NCBI GenBank assembly: GCA_900755865.1
Contig: CAAEHZ010000541.1
Location: 1 to 6,724 of the forward strand
DNA length: 6,724 bases
DNA from: Lachnospiraceae bacterium
GTDB lineage: Bacteria; Bacillota; Clostridia; Lachnospirales; Lachnospiraceae
Direction of reading: 5' to 3'
Shown: positions 6,581-6,724 of the stretch, piece after piece
How positions within the stretch are numbered: position 1 is the first letter of the stretch
How the letters are laid out: each line of letters opens with the position of its first letter
Notes under the pieces: model-generated
What the model was told of the DNA's origin: nothing
Database searches by the model: none
Seen by the model: only the letters and a program-made list of their open reading frames with translations
Position numbers and translations under genes: made by a program

Positions 6581-6724
6581 AATAATCCGGATTTCTTCTA
6601 AATCAGAATCAGACCAGTCTGTAATAGAGGAGGGAAGCACCAGCGTGCTTTCTTCTTCTGCCAGCCCGGTGCCGTAGGTTCCGGAAGTGGGACATAGCCG
6701 GCTTCTTTTCTGCGCATGGTGTGA
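6545..6724 (-). CDS. Possible C-terminal end of a convergent gene, unknown function (partial)
   Basis: On the minus strand one frame stays open from the window edge to a TAA at 6547-6545, giving 59 residues with no start in view. Its codons (CTG, GAA, CGG, TCC, ACC) resemble those of the neighbouring genes, and the end, SDSDLEEIRIILDSLEW followed by VPAGV, reads like a helical protein tail. The other two minus frames stop within the region, and no plus-strand frame is open across it. The last 36 nt would overlap the 3' end of the GH115 gene tail to tail. I do not recognise the family. An open frame of 180 nt can arise by chance, so this is tentative; if it is false, 6581-6724 is noncoding with nothing else visible. 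Confidence 0.4.
   Translation of the reverse strand, partial: SHHAQKRSRLCPTSGTYGTGLAEEESTLVLPSSITDWSDSDLEEIRIILDSLEWVPAGV

Noticed and set aside
6627..6677. GAGGAGGG followed by GTG at 6645 as the start of a plus-strand gene
   Set aside because: The frame meets a TAG after ten codons, and no other plus-strand start fits.
1..6724. CRISPR array, tRNA/rRNA, insertion sequence, riboswitch or phage features
   Set aside because: No regularly spaced repeats, transposase, terminal inverted repeats or structured RNA pattern were seen; nearly all of the window is coding.

Overview
The window is a dense stretch of carbohydrate-degradation genes, most likely from a gut-type member of the Lachnospiraceae or another Clostridia. 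This rests on the moderate, near-50% GC content, AGGAG-like ribosome sites, GTG/ATG starts, a consensus TGnTATAAT promoter and the style of the proteins. The exact genus cannot be read from the sequence.

Layout, left to right. (1) Positions 1-728, + strand: the 3' end of a GH53 endo-beta-1,4-galactanase. The catalytic barrel is cut off at the window edge and is followed by a C-terminal carbohydrate-binding-like beta-sandwich. (2) Positions 814-2871, + strand: a complete GH35 beta-galactosidase with both catalytic glutamates visible and no signal peptide. An 85-nt gap separates it from the galactanase. (3) A 79-103-nt gap containing an extended -10 promoter. (4) Positions 2975-6580, + strand: a very large GH115 protein (alpha-glucuronidase family) of about 1201 residues, also without a signal peptide. 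Several motif positions are altered, there are two low-complexity insertions, and the C-terminal GH115-type module appears duplicated. (5) Positions 6545-6724: a tentative C-terminal fragment of a convergent minus-strand gene whose last 36 nt overlap the GH115 gene.

Inferred teamwork: the galactanase cuts beta-1,4-galactan (arabinogalactan I, a pectin side chain) into oligosaccharides, and the GH35 enzyme trims terminal beta-galactose. The GH115 enzyme could remove a uronic-acid cap (alpha-linked glucuronate or 4-O-methyl-glucuronate) that would otherwise block the exo-enzyme. Both complete enzymes look cytoplasmic, so the picture is one of imported oligosaccharides finished inside the cell. 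No transporter, regulator or mobile element is visible here.

Nothing in the window is a clearly new system. The best lead is the GH115 protein, whose altered pocket motifs and duplicated C-terminal domain suggest a specificity different from the characterised xylan-active members.
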